A DNA stretch of 12,965 nt from Flavobacteriaceae bacterium UBA3440. GTDB taxonomy: Bacteria > Bacteroidota > Bacteroidia > Flavobacteriales > Flavobacteriaceae. The stretch is taken from the NCBI GenBank assembly GCA_002378585.1, contig DFSJ01000140.1, positions 6,136 to 19,100 of the forward strand, in the 5' to 3' direction. The notes under the pieces were generated by a model. It did no database searches. It saw only the letters and a program-made list of their open reading frames with translations, and was not told the DNA's origin. Below, piece after piece: positions 7,308 to 12,965 of this stretch (positions are counted from its first letter, which is position 1; each line of letters opens with the position of its first letter). Position numbers and translations under genes: made by a program.

Positions 7308-8503
7308 GTATAACCAGCATCCCCTTCTCCGCCTATGAGTTGATGCCTCAAGAGGAGAAATTATTGCGGGAATCTGTACCCGGAAAGTTATTTATTGGAC
7401 TGCCCAAGGAGTCTAGTATGGAGGAAAAAAGAGTGTGCCTCACACCAGATGCCGTGGAATCACTGGTGGCCCATGGGCACGAAGTATGGGTAGAAGAAGG
7501 GGCTGGAGTAGAATCGAGTTTTGAAGATGATGAGTACCGTAAAGCCGGGGCTACCATTACGGTAGATCGAAAAAAAATTTTCTCCTGCCCGCTTGTTTTT
7601 AAAGTGTCCCCGCCTACTATGGATGAGATTGGCATGATGCAAACAGGCAGCGCGCTTATCTCTGCATTGCAACTAAAAACAATCGATTTAGACTACATCA
7701 ATGCCCTCAAGTCAAAAAAAATCACTGCAATAGCTTTAGAATACTTGACTGATGAAGATGGAAGTCATCCAATGACCCAATCCTTGGGAGAAATTGCAGG
7801 GATTTCTTCGGTTCACATCGCCACGGAATTAATGTCACAGACCCATCATGGAAAAGGCCAGCTATTTGGAAACATCAGTGGTTTACCTCCGACAGAAGTA
7901 GTGGTTTTTGGTGCGGGTACCGCGGCTACTGCTGCGGCAAAAACCGCCTTGGAATTAGGCGCTCAAGTTAAGGTGTTTGATCATTCTGTAGCGCGATTGC
8001 GCAGACTTCAAAACCAATTAAAACACCCGATCAGCACCTCAATTCTTGATCCAAAAAACATGATAAAGGCTTTGCGCCGATGCGATGTCGCCATAGGGGC
8101 GCTTTGGGGCAAATCAAGAGCCCCCATCGTCGTGAGTGAATCCATGACTTCTATCATGAAAAAAGGAGCTGTTATCATAGATATTGCCATAGATAGTGGC
8201 GGTTGTTTTGAAACCTCAGAGGTGACCACTCACGATCAACCGACCCAAACTAAGTACGGAGTTATTCACTATGGAGTGCCAAACATTCCAGCCCGATATC
8301 CTAAAACGGCTTCGCTTTCAATGAGTCATATTTGCCTACCCTTGTTGCTGCATATTTCTGAGCAAGGAGGTGTCCCCCAAAGTGTAAAAAATCACGAAGG
8401 TTTTAGAAGTGGTGTTTATCTATATAGAGGCGTCCTTACCCACCAAACTGTGGCAGATTGGTGGGGTATTACCTATACTCCCATTGAATTATTACTCATA
8501 TAA
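7304..8503 (+). CDS. ald: Alanine dehydrogenase family protein (active-site His replaced by Gln)
   Basis: By family this is alanine dehydrogenase, the NAD-dependent enzyme converting L-alanine to pyruvate and ammonia. The N-terminal substrate domain has GLPKESSMEEKRVCLTPDAV with Arg43 and FKVSPP with Lys100, equivalent to the pyruvate-binding Arg15 and Lys75. The NAD domain has VVVFGAGTAATAAAK (199-213), Asp226 at the end of strand two (NAD preferred) and Asp297 in AIDSGGCFETSE. Where characterised enzymes have the catalytic His of FTYLHLAA, this protein has ISALQLKT with Gln123. It also has about 28 extra N-terminal residues. Real alanine dehydrogenase activity is therefore uncertain; a variant activity or relation to the PntA transhydrogenase branch is possible. 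It overlaps tsaE (ATGA) and the next gene (TAATG), so the three form one tight unit. Confidence 0.85.
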   Translation: MSITSIPFSAYELMPQEEKLLRESVPGKLFIGLPKESSMEEKRVCLTPDAVESLVAHGHEVWVEEGAGVESSFEDDEYRKAGATITVDRKKIFSCPLVFKVSPPTMDEIGMMQTGSALISALQLKTIDLDYINALKSKKITAIALEYLTDEDGSHPMTQSLGEIAGISSVHIATELMSQTHHGKGQLFGNISGLPPTEVVVFGAGTAATAAAKTALELGAQVKVFDHSVARLRRLQNQLKHPISTSILDPKNMIKALRRCDVAIGALWGKSRAPIVVSESMTSIMKKGAVIIDIAIDSGGCFETSEVTTHDQPTQTKYGVIHYGVPNIPARYPKTASLSMSHICLPLLLHISEQGGVPQSVKNHEGFRSGVYLYRGVLTHQTVADWWGITYTPIELLLI

Positions 8504-8889
8504 TGTCGCTACTCAAAAGAATCGGTTACTACTTAGTTGGTCTATCCATAGGCCTGGTTTTTCTCAGTATTTTTTTCAAAAAAAAATCTGAGCAAACAGG
8601 CGTCAGTTTTTGCTACCTGCCCAACTGCAGGACGTTAAAGGATTTGCGTGCTAAACCATTAATTTTGTCCACCCAAACCAACCAAAGTCTTCAAGAAATG
8701 GGGGCTGACACCCTAGATATCAATCAAATACTTTTAGAAGGCTCCGTAAACTTTAAGTTGAGTGATACGCATTCTGTGCCTTGTAAAACCTACCTAATTG
8801 AAGGGAAAATCAACGAAAAAGAAGTGGTGCTAAAAGCAAAAAACTGCCCTGAACAAGTCGAAATTTTATCGATCGAAAAATCAGATTAA
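8503..8889 (+). CDS. Small membrane-anchored four-cysteine protein, probably DUF4258
   Basis: This is a 128-residue protein of unknown function. Residues 7-25 form one hydrophobic segment (IGYYLVGLSIGLVFLSIFF) flanked by Lys5-Arg6 and Lys26-28, so orientation is ambiguous. The remainder is a soluble domain with four cysteines: Cys37 and Cys42 in FCYLPNCRTLKDLR, Cys94 in VPCKTY and Cys115 in KNCPEQVE. The pattern and position resemble the DUF4258 proteins often found after ald in Bacteroidota; that is from memory and is not certain. The cysteines could be disulfide-bonded if the domain is periplasmic, or metal-binding if it is cytoplasmic. Its ATG overlaps the ald stop (TAATG), so it depends on the upstream unit. 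Its TAA overlaps by 4 bases the stop of the convergent proline dehydrogenase gene. No catalytic motif is visible. Confidence 0.75.
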   Translation: MSLLKRIGYYLVGLSIGLVFLSIFFKKKSEQTGVSFCYLPNCRTLKDLRAKPLILSTQTNQSLQEMGADTLDINQILLEGSVNFKLSDTHSVPCKTYLIEGKINEKEVVLKAKNCPEQVEILSIEKSD

Positions 8890-10052
8890 AGTTTCCTTCG
8901 ATTCAATTCTTTTTGCAGCAAAGATAATTCCCTGGATGTTTGTCCTGCTACTGAGGTATTTTCAGCTGCCCGCCGCATTAAATAGGGCATTACTTCGCGC
9001 ACTGGACCAAACGGCAAATATTTGGCTACCCTGTATCCCAAATCGGATAAATTAAAGCTGATGTGATCACTCATGCCGTATAGTTGAGCGAACCAAATCC
9101 GGGAATCTGTTTTATCAATACCCTTTTGATCCATGAGTCGCGCGACCATCAGTGTACTTTCTTCGTTGTGTGTACCAAGGAAAACAGAACAAACATCGAT
9201 TTGAGACACTAAATACTGTGCGATATCATCAAAGTTATCGTCCGTAGCTTTTTTGTTGGGACAAATCGGTGATTTCACCCCTAGATCAAGTGCGCGTTGG
9301 TTTTCTTTTTCCATATAAGCGCCCCGTACCAATTTCACCCCAATCTTAAACCCATCTAAACGACCTGTTTCACAAAGGGTAGTAGCGTATTGTTTTCTGT
9401 CCCATCGATACGCCTGTATGGTTTGATATACGATGATGCGATCTCGGTTGTATTTGCGCATCATATCCAATATTAACTGATCAGCGCTGTCTTGCATCCA
9501 ACTTTCTTCAGCATCGATCAATACGGGCAGTGAATGCTCAGCCGCTAGGCCGCACAAACGATCAAAGCGATGAACTATTCTATGCCAAGCTTGCTCTTGG
9601 GCTGCCGTTAATTGAACACCCTGAGACTTCAATTCAAACAATTCAATGGCGCCAAGCCCCGTTGGTTTAAACACGCCAAAAGGTATAGCGGAAGTAATTG
9701 AGGCGTTGATCAAAACCGATGAAATACGATCTAATGCCTCATCAAACGCCGATTCATCGGCTTTTCCTTCAACGGAGTAATCCAGTACCGAAAAAACGTT
9801 TTTACTCTGTAAATTTTCGATGACTAGGCGACAATCCTCTTCTGAAACTCCCCCACAAAACTGTCGAAAAACCGTGTTTTTGATGATTCCCTCTACAGGT
9901 ATATGCCAATCCAACATTTTTTTGGTCAACCAACTTCCCCACCTGGCTAATCTCGGTTGTCCAATGACCCGAAATAACCAATAGGCTTTTTTGAGCTCAA
10001 TATCTGATTTTAAGGCAAATGCTTTTGCGGTATTCTCAAAATTTAGGACCAA
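8886..10052 (-). CDS. Proline dehydrogenase (monofunctional, FAD-dependent)
   Basis: This enzyme oxidises L-proline to pyrroline-5-carboxylate, passing electrons through FAD towards the quinone pool. The 388-residue protein is a PutA-type beta/alpha barrel without the P5C dehydrogenase half. Recognisable blocks are FKIGVKLVRGAYMEKEN, a YGMSDHISFNL segment (around 310-320), and PFGPVREVMPYLMRRAAENTS near the C-terminus. The last holds the Arg-Arg and Glu-Asn of the proline-binding RRxxEN motif. The start is unusual: the conserved N-terminus FENTAKAFALKSD requires initiation at the TTG at 10050-10052, or at the preceding ATT, since no ATG or GTG is in frame before it. A -7 box lies 22 bases upstream. 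The gene is divergent from aroB and convergent with the small membrane protein gene. The nearby Lrp/AsnC gene is a candidate regulator, by analogy with PutR in alphaproteobacteria. Confidence 0.93.
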   Translation of the reverse strand: MVLNFENTAKAFALKSDIELKKAYWLFRVIGQPRLARWGSWLTKKMLDWHIPVEGIIKNTVFRQFCGGVSEEDCRLVIENLQSKNVFSVLDYSVEGKADESAFDEALDRISSVLINASITSAIPFGVFKPTGLGAIELFELKSQGVQLTAAQEQAWHRIVHRFDRLCGLAAEHSLPVLIDAEESWMQDSADQLILDMMRKYNRDRIIVYQTIQAYRWDRKQYATTLCETGRLDGFKIGVKLVRGAYMEKENQRALDLGVKSPICPNKKATDDNFDDIAQYLVSQIDVCSVFLGTHNEESTLMVARLMDQKGIDKTDSRIWFAQLYGMSDHISFNLSDLGYRVAKYLPFGPVREVMPYLMRRAAENTSVAGQTSRELSLLQKELNRRKL

Positions 10053-10074
10053 AATCGATGATTTAATAAAGGCC

Positions 10075-10082
10075 CAAAGATA
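10075..10082 (-). promoter_or_regulatory. Bacteroidota-type -7 promoter box of proline dehydrogenase gene
   Basis: The minus strand reads TATCTTTG, an exact TAnnTTTG match, identical to the box before the HD gene. It lies 22 bases from the TTG start of proline dehydrogenase. The expected -33 region (about 10100-10106) reads TTATTCTTA on the minus strand, without a clear TTTG. Confidence 0.5.
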
Positions 10083-10119
10083 TGCACTACCTCGAGAAAA
10101 TAAGAATAAAAATATTCGG

Positions 10120-10127
10120 TATTTTTG
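10120..10127 (+). promoter_or_regulatory. Bacteroidota-type -7 promoter box of aroB; fixes the aroB start
   Basis: TATTTTTG is an exact TAnnTTTG match, 14 bases before the ATG at 10142. A transcript starting here would lack the in-frame ATG at 10082, so the box supports the downstream start. I see no -33 TTTG at the usual distance. Together with the divergent box at 10075-10082 it accounts for most of the 89-base gap at 10053-10141. Confidence 0.45.
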
Positions 10128-10141
10128 AGGAAATTATCCCT

Positions 10142-11203
10142 ATGCAACCCATTCATACAGCTCAGTCAGTAGTTTACTTTAACGACGAAGGATACCAAGC
10201 CTTAAGGCTGCTTTGGACGCAAAAAAAATATGCTTCTGTATTTTTATTGATGGATGAAAACACCCACCAGTACTGTTTGGCACCATTTATGGCTTCATTG
10301 GCCTGGGATAAACCCATGGAACTCATTGAATTGCCCTCAGGGGAACAGAACAAGCAATTATTTTTTTGTCAGTCAGTTTGGGAACAGCTGTCTGAACTTG
10401 GGGCTGATCGAAAAAGTCTACTCATCAATTTGGGAGGTGGTGTAATCACTGATATGGGCGGATTTATAGCGAGTTGTTATAAGAGAGGCATTGATTTTGT
10501 CAATGTTCCCACTACCCTGCTCTCCATGGTTGATGCTTCAGTGGGGGGGAAAACCGGGGTAGACCTCGGAATGCTTAAAAACCAAATCGGTATTATCGCT
10601 GAGCCCTCTTTGGTTATCATCGATACTCAGATGCTTAATACTTTGGATCAAAGACAATGGAGAAGTGGACTAGCCGAGATGTTGAAACACGGTTTAATTA
10701 TGGACGCTTCCTATTGGGACCAATTGAAAAATATCGAAAATTTTAGTGACCTGATACCGCTAATCCACCATTCAGTGGCACTAAAAGCTGCAGTTACCTC
10801 AGAAGATCCAACAGAACAAGGCCGAAGAAAAATACTCAATTTTGGTCACACCCTGGGTCACGCCATCGAATCACACTTTCTAGAAAATGATCCAGAGGAC
10901 TGTTTACTCCACGGGGAAGCAATTGCTGTAGGGATGATTATGGAGGCTTACCTCTCAACGGTGTACACCGGTTTGAGCCAACAAGAAGCTAAAGAAATCA
11001 AGGCTACCTTAAGAAGCGCCTATGGGGTCATTGATTTTCCGGATACTATACTTCCACATGTATTTGAAATCATGCAACACGACAAGAAAAACAGTCATGG
11101 GGTGGTTCAATTCTCCTTGCTAAACGATATTGGAAAATGCACATGGAATTGCCCAGTTGATCCGCAAGAAGTGAAAAATGCTTTTGAATTCTACAAAAGT
11201 TAA
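10142..11203 (+). CDS. aroB: 3-dehydroquinate synthase
   Basis: AroB converts DAHP to 3-dehydroquinate, the second step of the shikimate pathway to aromatic amino acids, using NAD and a divalent metal. The 353-residue protein has the NAD-binding GGGVITDMGGFIASCYKRG block (about 98-116), NVPTTLLSMVDASVGGKTGVD (121-141), and the metal ligands Glu179 (LAEMLKHG), His236 (NFGHTLGHAIES) and His257 (LLHGEAIAVGM). These match the known Glu194/His271/His287 set. An in-frame ATG at 10082 would add 20 residues. I prefer the ATG at 10142 because the family normally starts just before the VVYFND-type strand and because a -7 promoter box falls inside the longer version. The gene stands alone on the plus strand, divergent from proline dehydrogenase and convergent with the Lrp gene, with 7 bases between their stops. 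Confidence 0.96.
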   Translation: MQPIHTAQSVVYFNDEGYQALRLLWTQKKYASVFLLMDENTHQYCLAPFMASLAWDKPMELIELPSGEQNKQLFFCQSVWEQLSELGADRKSLLINLGGGVITDMGGFIASCYKRGIDFVNVPTTLLSMVDASVGGKTGVDLGMLKNQIGIIAEPSLVIIDTQMLNTLDQRQWRSGLAEMLKHGLIMDASYWDQLKNIENFSDLIPLIHHSVALKAAVTSEDPTEQGRRKILNFGHTLGHAIESHFLENDPEDCLLHGEAIAVGMIMEAYLSTVYTGLSQQEAKEIKATLRSAYGVIDFPDTILPHVFEIMQHDKKNSHGVVQFSLLNDIGKCTWNCPVDPQEVKNAFEFYKS

Positions 11204-11210
11204 TTCAACA

Positions 11211-11690
11211 CTACAATTCTTTAAATATCGTGTGCATTAAACGTTTTTTATCGTTTAAGCTTTCTTCAAGGGAGATCATAGTCTCAGTTCTACTAATTCC
11301 TTCAATATCATCTATTTTAAAAATGATATTCTTGGCGTGATTCGTATCCTTGGCCCTGATTTTACAAAAAATATTAAACTTGCCCGTGGTGATGTGCGCG
11401 ACAGTAACATTAGGAATTAAATTTAGTCGCTCTAAGACAAATTTAGTTTGATGGGTTTTTTCCAGGAATATACCTACATAAGCGATAAAAGAGTAACCTA
11501 GTTTAATATAATCAAGAGTCAAGGAGGAACCTTTTATAATGCCTGCATCTTCCATTTTCTTCACTCTAACGTGAACCGTTCCAGCGGAAATCAATAATTT
11601 TTTTGCAATATCAGTGAATGGAATGCGCGTATTGTCGATCAACATATCCAATATCTGGTGGTCAATCTCATCTAATTTTATTTTCCCCAT
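11211..11690 (-). CDS. Lrp/AsnC family transcriptional regulator
   Basis: This 159-residue protein has the two-domain plan of feast/famine regulators. Residues about 4-60 form a helix-turn-helix domain (LDEIDHQILDMLIDNTR, then the recognition helix region ISAGTVHVRVKKMEDAGII). Residues from about 68 to 150 form the RAM ligand-binding and oligomerisation domain (SFIAYVGIFLE ... VTVAHITTGKFNIFCKIRAKD). Such proteins sense amino acids and often repress their own gene. Effector and targets cannot be read from the sequence; the neighbouring proline dehydrogenase and M14 peptidase genes are plausible candidates. The ATG at 11688-11690 follows a -7 box, with a perfect 23-base palindrome just upstream of it that is a likely operator. 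The gene is 96 bases downstream of the M14 gene on the same strand and convergent with aroB. Confidence 0.93.
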   Translation of the reverse strand: MGKIKLDEIDHQILDMLIDNTRIPFTDIAKKLLISAGTVHVRVKKMEDAGIIKGSSLTLDYIKLGYSFIAYVGIFLEKTHQTKFVLERLNLIPNVTVAHITTGKFNIFCKIRAKDTNHAKNIIFKIDDIEGISRTETMISLEESLNDKKRLMHTIFKEL

Positions 11691-11712
11691 GGCAGTGGTA
11701 TTATTTTAAAGG

Positions 11713-11720
11713 CAAAATTA
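11713..11720 (-). promoter_or_regulatory. Bacteroidota-type -7 promoter box of the Lrp/AsnC gene
   Basis: The minus strand reads TAATTTTG, an exact TAnnTTTG match, 22 bases before the ATG. The -33 region that would go with it falls inside the palindrome at 11732-11754, so a protein bound there would be expected to block this promoter. Confidence 0.45.
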
Positions 11721-11731
11721 CCAAATATTGG

Positions 11732-11754
11732 GTTGAATTTTTAAAAAATTCAAC
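11732..11754. promoter_or_regulatory. Perfect 23-base palindrome, candidate Lrp-family operator
   Basis: The arms GTTGAATTTTT and AAAAATTCAAC are perfectly complementary around one central base. The site is AT-rich, as Lrp/AsnC binding sites tend to be, and lies 11 bases upstream of the -7 box of the Lrp gene. The adjoining CCAAATATTGG (11721-11731) is a second, shorter near-palindrome. An alternative is a terminator for the M14 gene, but the stem has only four G:C pairs and no T-run follows on the minus strand. The rest of the 96-base gap holds nothing else I recognise. Confidence 0.55.
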
Positions 11755-11786
11755 GTTTTATTGTGAAATATGCAACAGATACTCCC

Positions 11787-12908
11787 TTAATTGAAAGATT
11801 TTTGGATGACAGACCAAATATCTGTTTTGGTTTGTAATAACAAATGTTCTTGTGCCAGCAATACATCATACGTTTTTAAACCCCAAAATGCGTTTTCCTC
11901 AACGACCAGAGGTGTAGTTGGTAGCCAGCTTACTGACCCACCGATTAGCTTTTCTTCCAGTGTAATGGCCAATGCTTGACCAGGCTTCCAAGCCGAATTT
12001 ATACGATATGGGTTTTTAATTAATACATCAACGTACTTTTTTTCATTTTGAGGAATAGCTAAATATTGATCGATATCTTGATAAACAAATAAATCAAAAC
12101 AAATACTGTTAATCGCAGTGTAGAGCGATAAACAAACCAAGGCTCTGGTGTTTGTACGCTGGTAATCATCTGGATAATGACCTGCCTCAAATAATATGGT
12201 GGGGGTACCTAACGTTTGAAAAGTATCGCCCACGCAATTGATATTATAGGCGTCATCATACCTACCCACACCTTGAGGAATATAGGACTGTAACCACTCA
12301 TTGATGTCGACAATGACTTGCATAGCCTTAGCTCGGTGCTCTGGAACAGTCAACTGTTCATCCGCAGCAGGAGCTAGAAAAGACATGGTGGCTGGGACTT
12401 GATCATTTCCTACATTATAGATGGTTCGTTGATCATGTAGGTTAAAACAAAAACTTGGAGACCAATCTTCATACAAAGATCTGAGCAGTATGCTTTCCGG
12501 TTGTGATAAATCTTGTGCATCTCTGTTTAAATCTATACCTGCTGCATTACTCCTCGTGTAAGCATGTGCGCCATCTGGATTTAAAACAGGAATGACACAA
12601 ATCGTACACAATGAATAGATTTGTCTGGTCCACTCTGTGTCCTGGTCCAATAAACACATTAAATCTAAAAGACCACGTGTTGTGGTAGATTCATTTCCAT
12701 GCATTTGAGACCACATAAGCAGTTTTTGAGGTCCTTGACCCCAAGTCCAGGAATACACAGGTCGTTTTTCTACAGAGTAACCTATGGTTTTATGCTTCCA
12801 AGAACTACTAAACCTTGAGGTGATTTGATCTATTTGATCTTGGGAAAGATATCGTTCATCTATACCTAGCGCTTTGATTTTAGAATAATTAAACTCTTTG
12901 ATTATCAT
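11787..12908 (-). CDS. M14 family zinc carboxypeptidase-like protein
   Basis: This is a metallopeptidase of the M14 (carboxypeptidase A) fold, 373 residues from the preferred start. The zinc ligands are present: His70 and Glu73 in QMHGNEST and His158 in FNLHDQRT. The catalytic glutamate is Glu241 in ILFEAGHYPDD. VLNPDGAHAYTRSNAAGIDLNRDA (108-131) is the family's substrate-binding block, including Asn128-Arg129. No signal peptide is present, so the enzyme is probably cytoplasmic and may trim peptides or murein-derived fragments; the substrate is unknown. Residues from about 285 form an extra C-terminal beta-rich region. The start is taken as the ATG at 12906-12908. The TTG at 12924-12926 would add six residues but lies within a promoter box. 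The Lrp/AsnC gene follows on the same strand. Confidence 0.88.
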   Translation of the reverse strand: MIIKEFNYSKIKALGIDERYLSQDQIDQITSRFSSSWKHKTIGYSVEKRPVYSWTWGQGPQKLLMWSQMHGNESTTTRGLLDLMCLLDQDTEWTRQIYSLCTICVIPVLNPDGAHAYTRSNAAGIDLNRDAQDLSQPESILLRSLYEDWSPSFCFNLHDQRTIYNVGNDQVPATMSFLAPAADEQLTVPEHRAKAMQVIVDINEWLQSYIPQGVGRYDDAYNINCVGDTFQTLGTPTILFEAGHYPDDYQRTNTRALVCLSLYTAINSICFDLFVYQDIDQYLAIPQNEKKYVDVLIKNPYRINSAWKPGQALAITLEEKLIGGSVSWLPTTPLVVEENAFWGLKTYDVLLAQEHLLLQTKTDIWSVIQKSFN

Positions 12909-12923
12909 GGAAATTATTTCTAG

Positions 12924-12931
12924 CAAAAATA
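12924..12931 (-). promoter_or_regulatory. Bacteroidota-type -7 promoter box of the M14 gene
   Basis: The minus strand reads TATTTTTG, an exact TAnnTTTG match, 15 bases before the ATG at 12908. CTGG (12952-12955) lies 20 bases upstream and is an imperfect -33 candidate. The octamer is identical to those at lpxD and aroB. The last bases of the window (12932-12965) hold no coding sequence I can identify. Confidence 0.5.
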
Positions 12932-12965
12932 CCTAATTAATCCACTCATTACCAGGCTTAAAACT

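Noticed and set aside
7348..7672. Two minus-strand open frames opposite the start of ald
   Set aside because: They are shadows of a conserved coding region; no -7 box or family resemblance supports them.
8409..8591. 60-codon plus-strand frame across the ald/small-protein junction
   Set aside because: It overlaps two supported genes in another frame and its product is without motifs.
8871..8912. ATCGAA ... TTCGAT inverted repeat around the convergent stops as a bidirectional terminator
   Set aside because: The arms are only 6 bases with a loop of about 20 bases and no T-run on either strand.

Overview
The window is an ordinary-looking core-genome segment of a member of Bacteroidota, most likely a Flavobacteriales-type bacterium. 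The evidence is a fused lpxC-fabZ gene, a PorX response regulator of the type IX secretion (T9SS) system, the gene order HD hydrolase - lpxD - lpxC/fabZ - lpxA - efp - sucD, and repeated Bacteroidota-type promoter -7 elements (TAnnTTTG) just upstream of the genes. I see no mobile element, CRISPR array, tRNA or rRNA, and every gene fits its neighbours. Genus and species cannot be told from this sequence.

Left part (1-5259, all on the minus strand, read right to left): an HD-domain nucleotide phosphohydrolase, then lpxD, lpxC-fabZ and lpxA (early lipid A synthesis plus the fatty-acid dehydratase that shares its precursor pool), then efp (translation of polyproline stretches) and the 5' part of sucD (TCA cycle). 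From lpxD to sucD the gaps are 0 to 20 bases, so this reads as one operon. A TAnnTTTG box sits directly in front of lpxD and another in front of the HD gene.

Middle part (5289-8889, plus strand): porX, then a tight tsaE - ald - small membrane protein unit with its own promoter. Its genes overlap as ATGA and TAATG, which suggests translational coupling. It combines T9SS regulation, t6A tRNA modification and an alanine-dehydrogenase-like enzyme. The last of these has Gln where the catalytic His is expected. The small protein is a four-cysteine, probably DUF4258-type, membrane-anchored protein.

Right part (8886-12965): proline dehydrogenase (minus) and aroB (plus) diverge from an 89-base gap holding one -7 box for each. 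An Lrp/AsnC regulator (minus) follows convergently, then a zinc carboxypeptidase-like M14 gene (minus). A perfect 23-base palindrome lies just upstream of the Lrp promoter and is a good candidate for its autoregulatory operator.

The longest gap between genes is about 95 bases, so no large unexplained region exists. I found no convincing new multi-gene system. The items most worth following are the substituted active-site residue in Ald, the palindrome before the Lrp gene, the very short (possibly absent) 5' leaders implied by the -7 boxes, and the pairing of porX with a divergent HD hydrolase.
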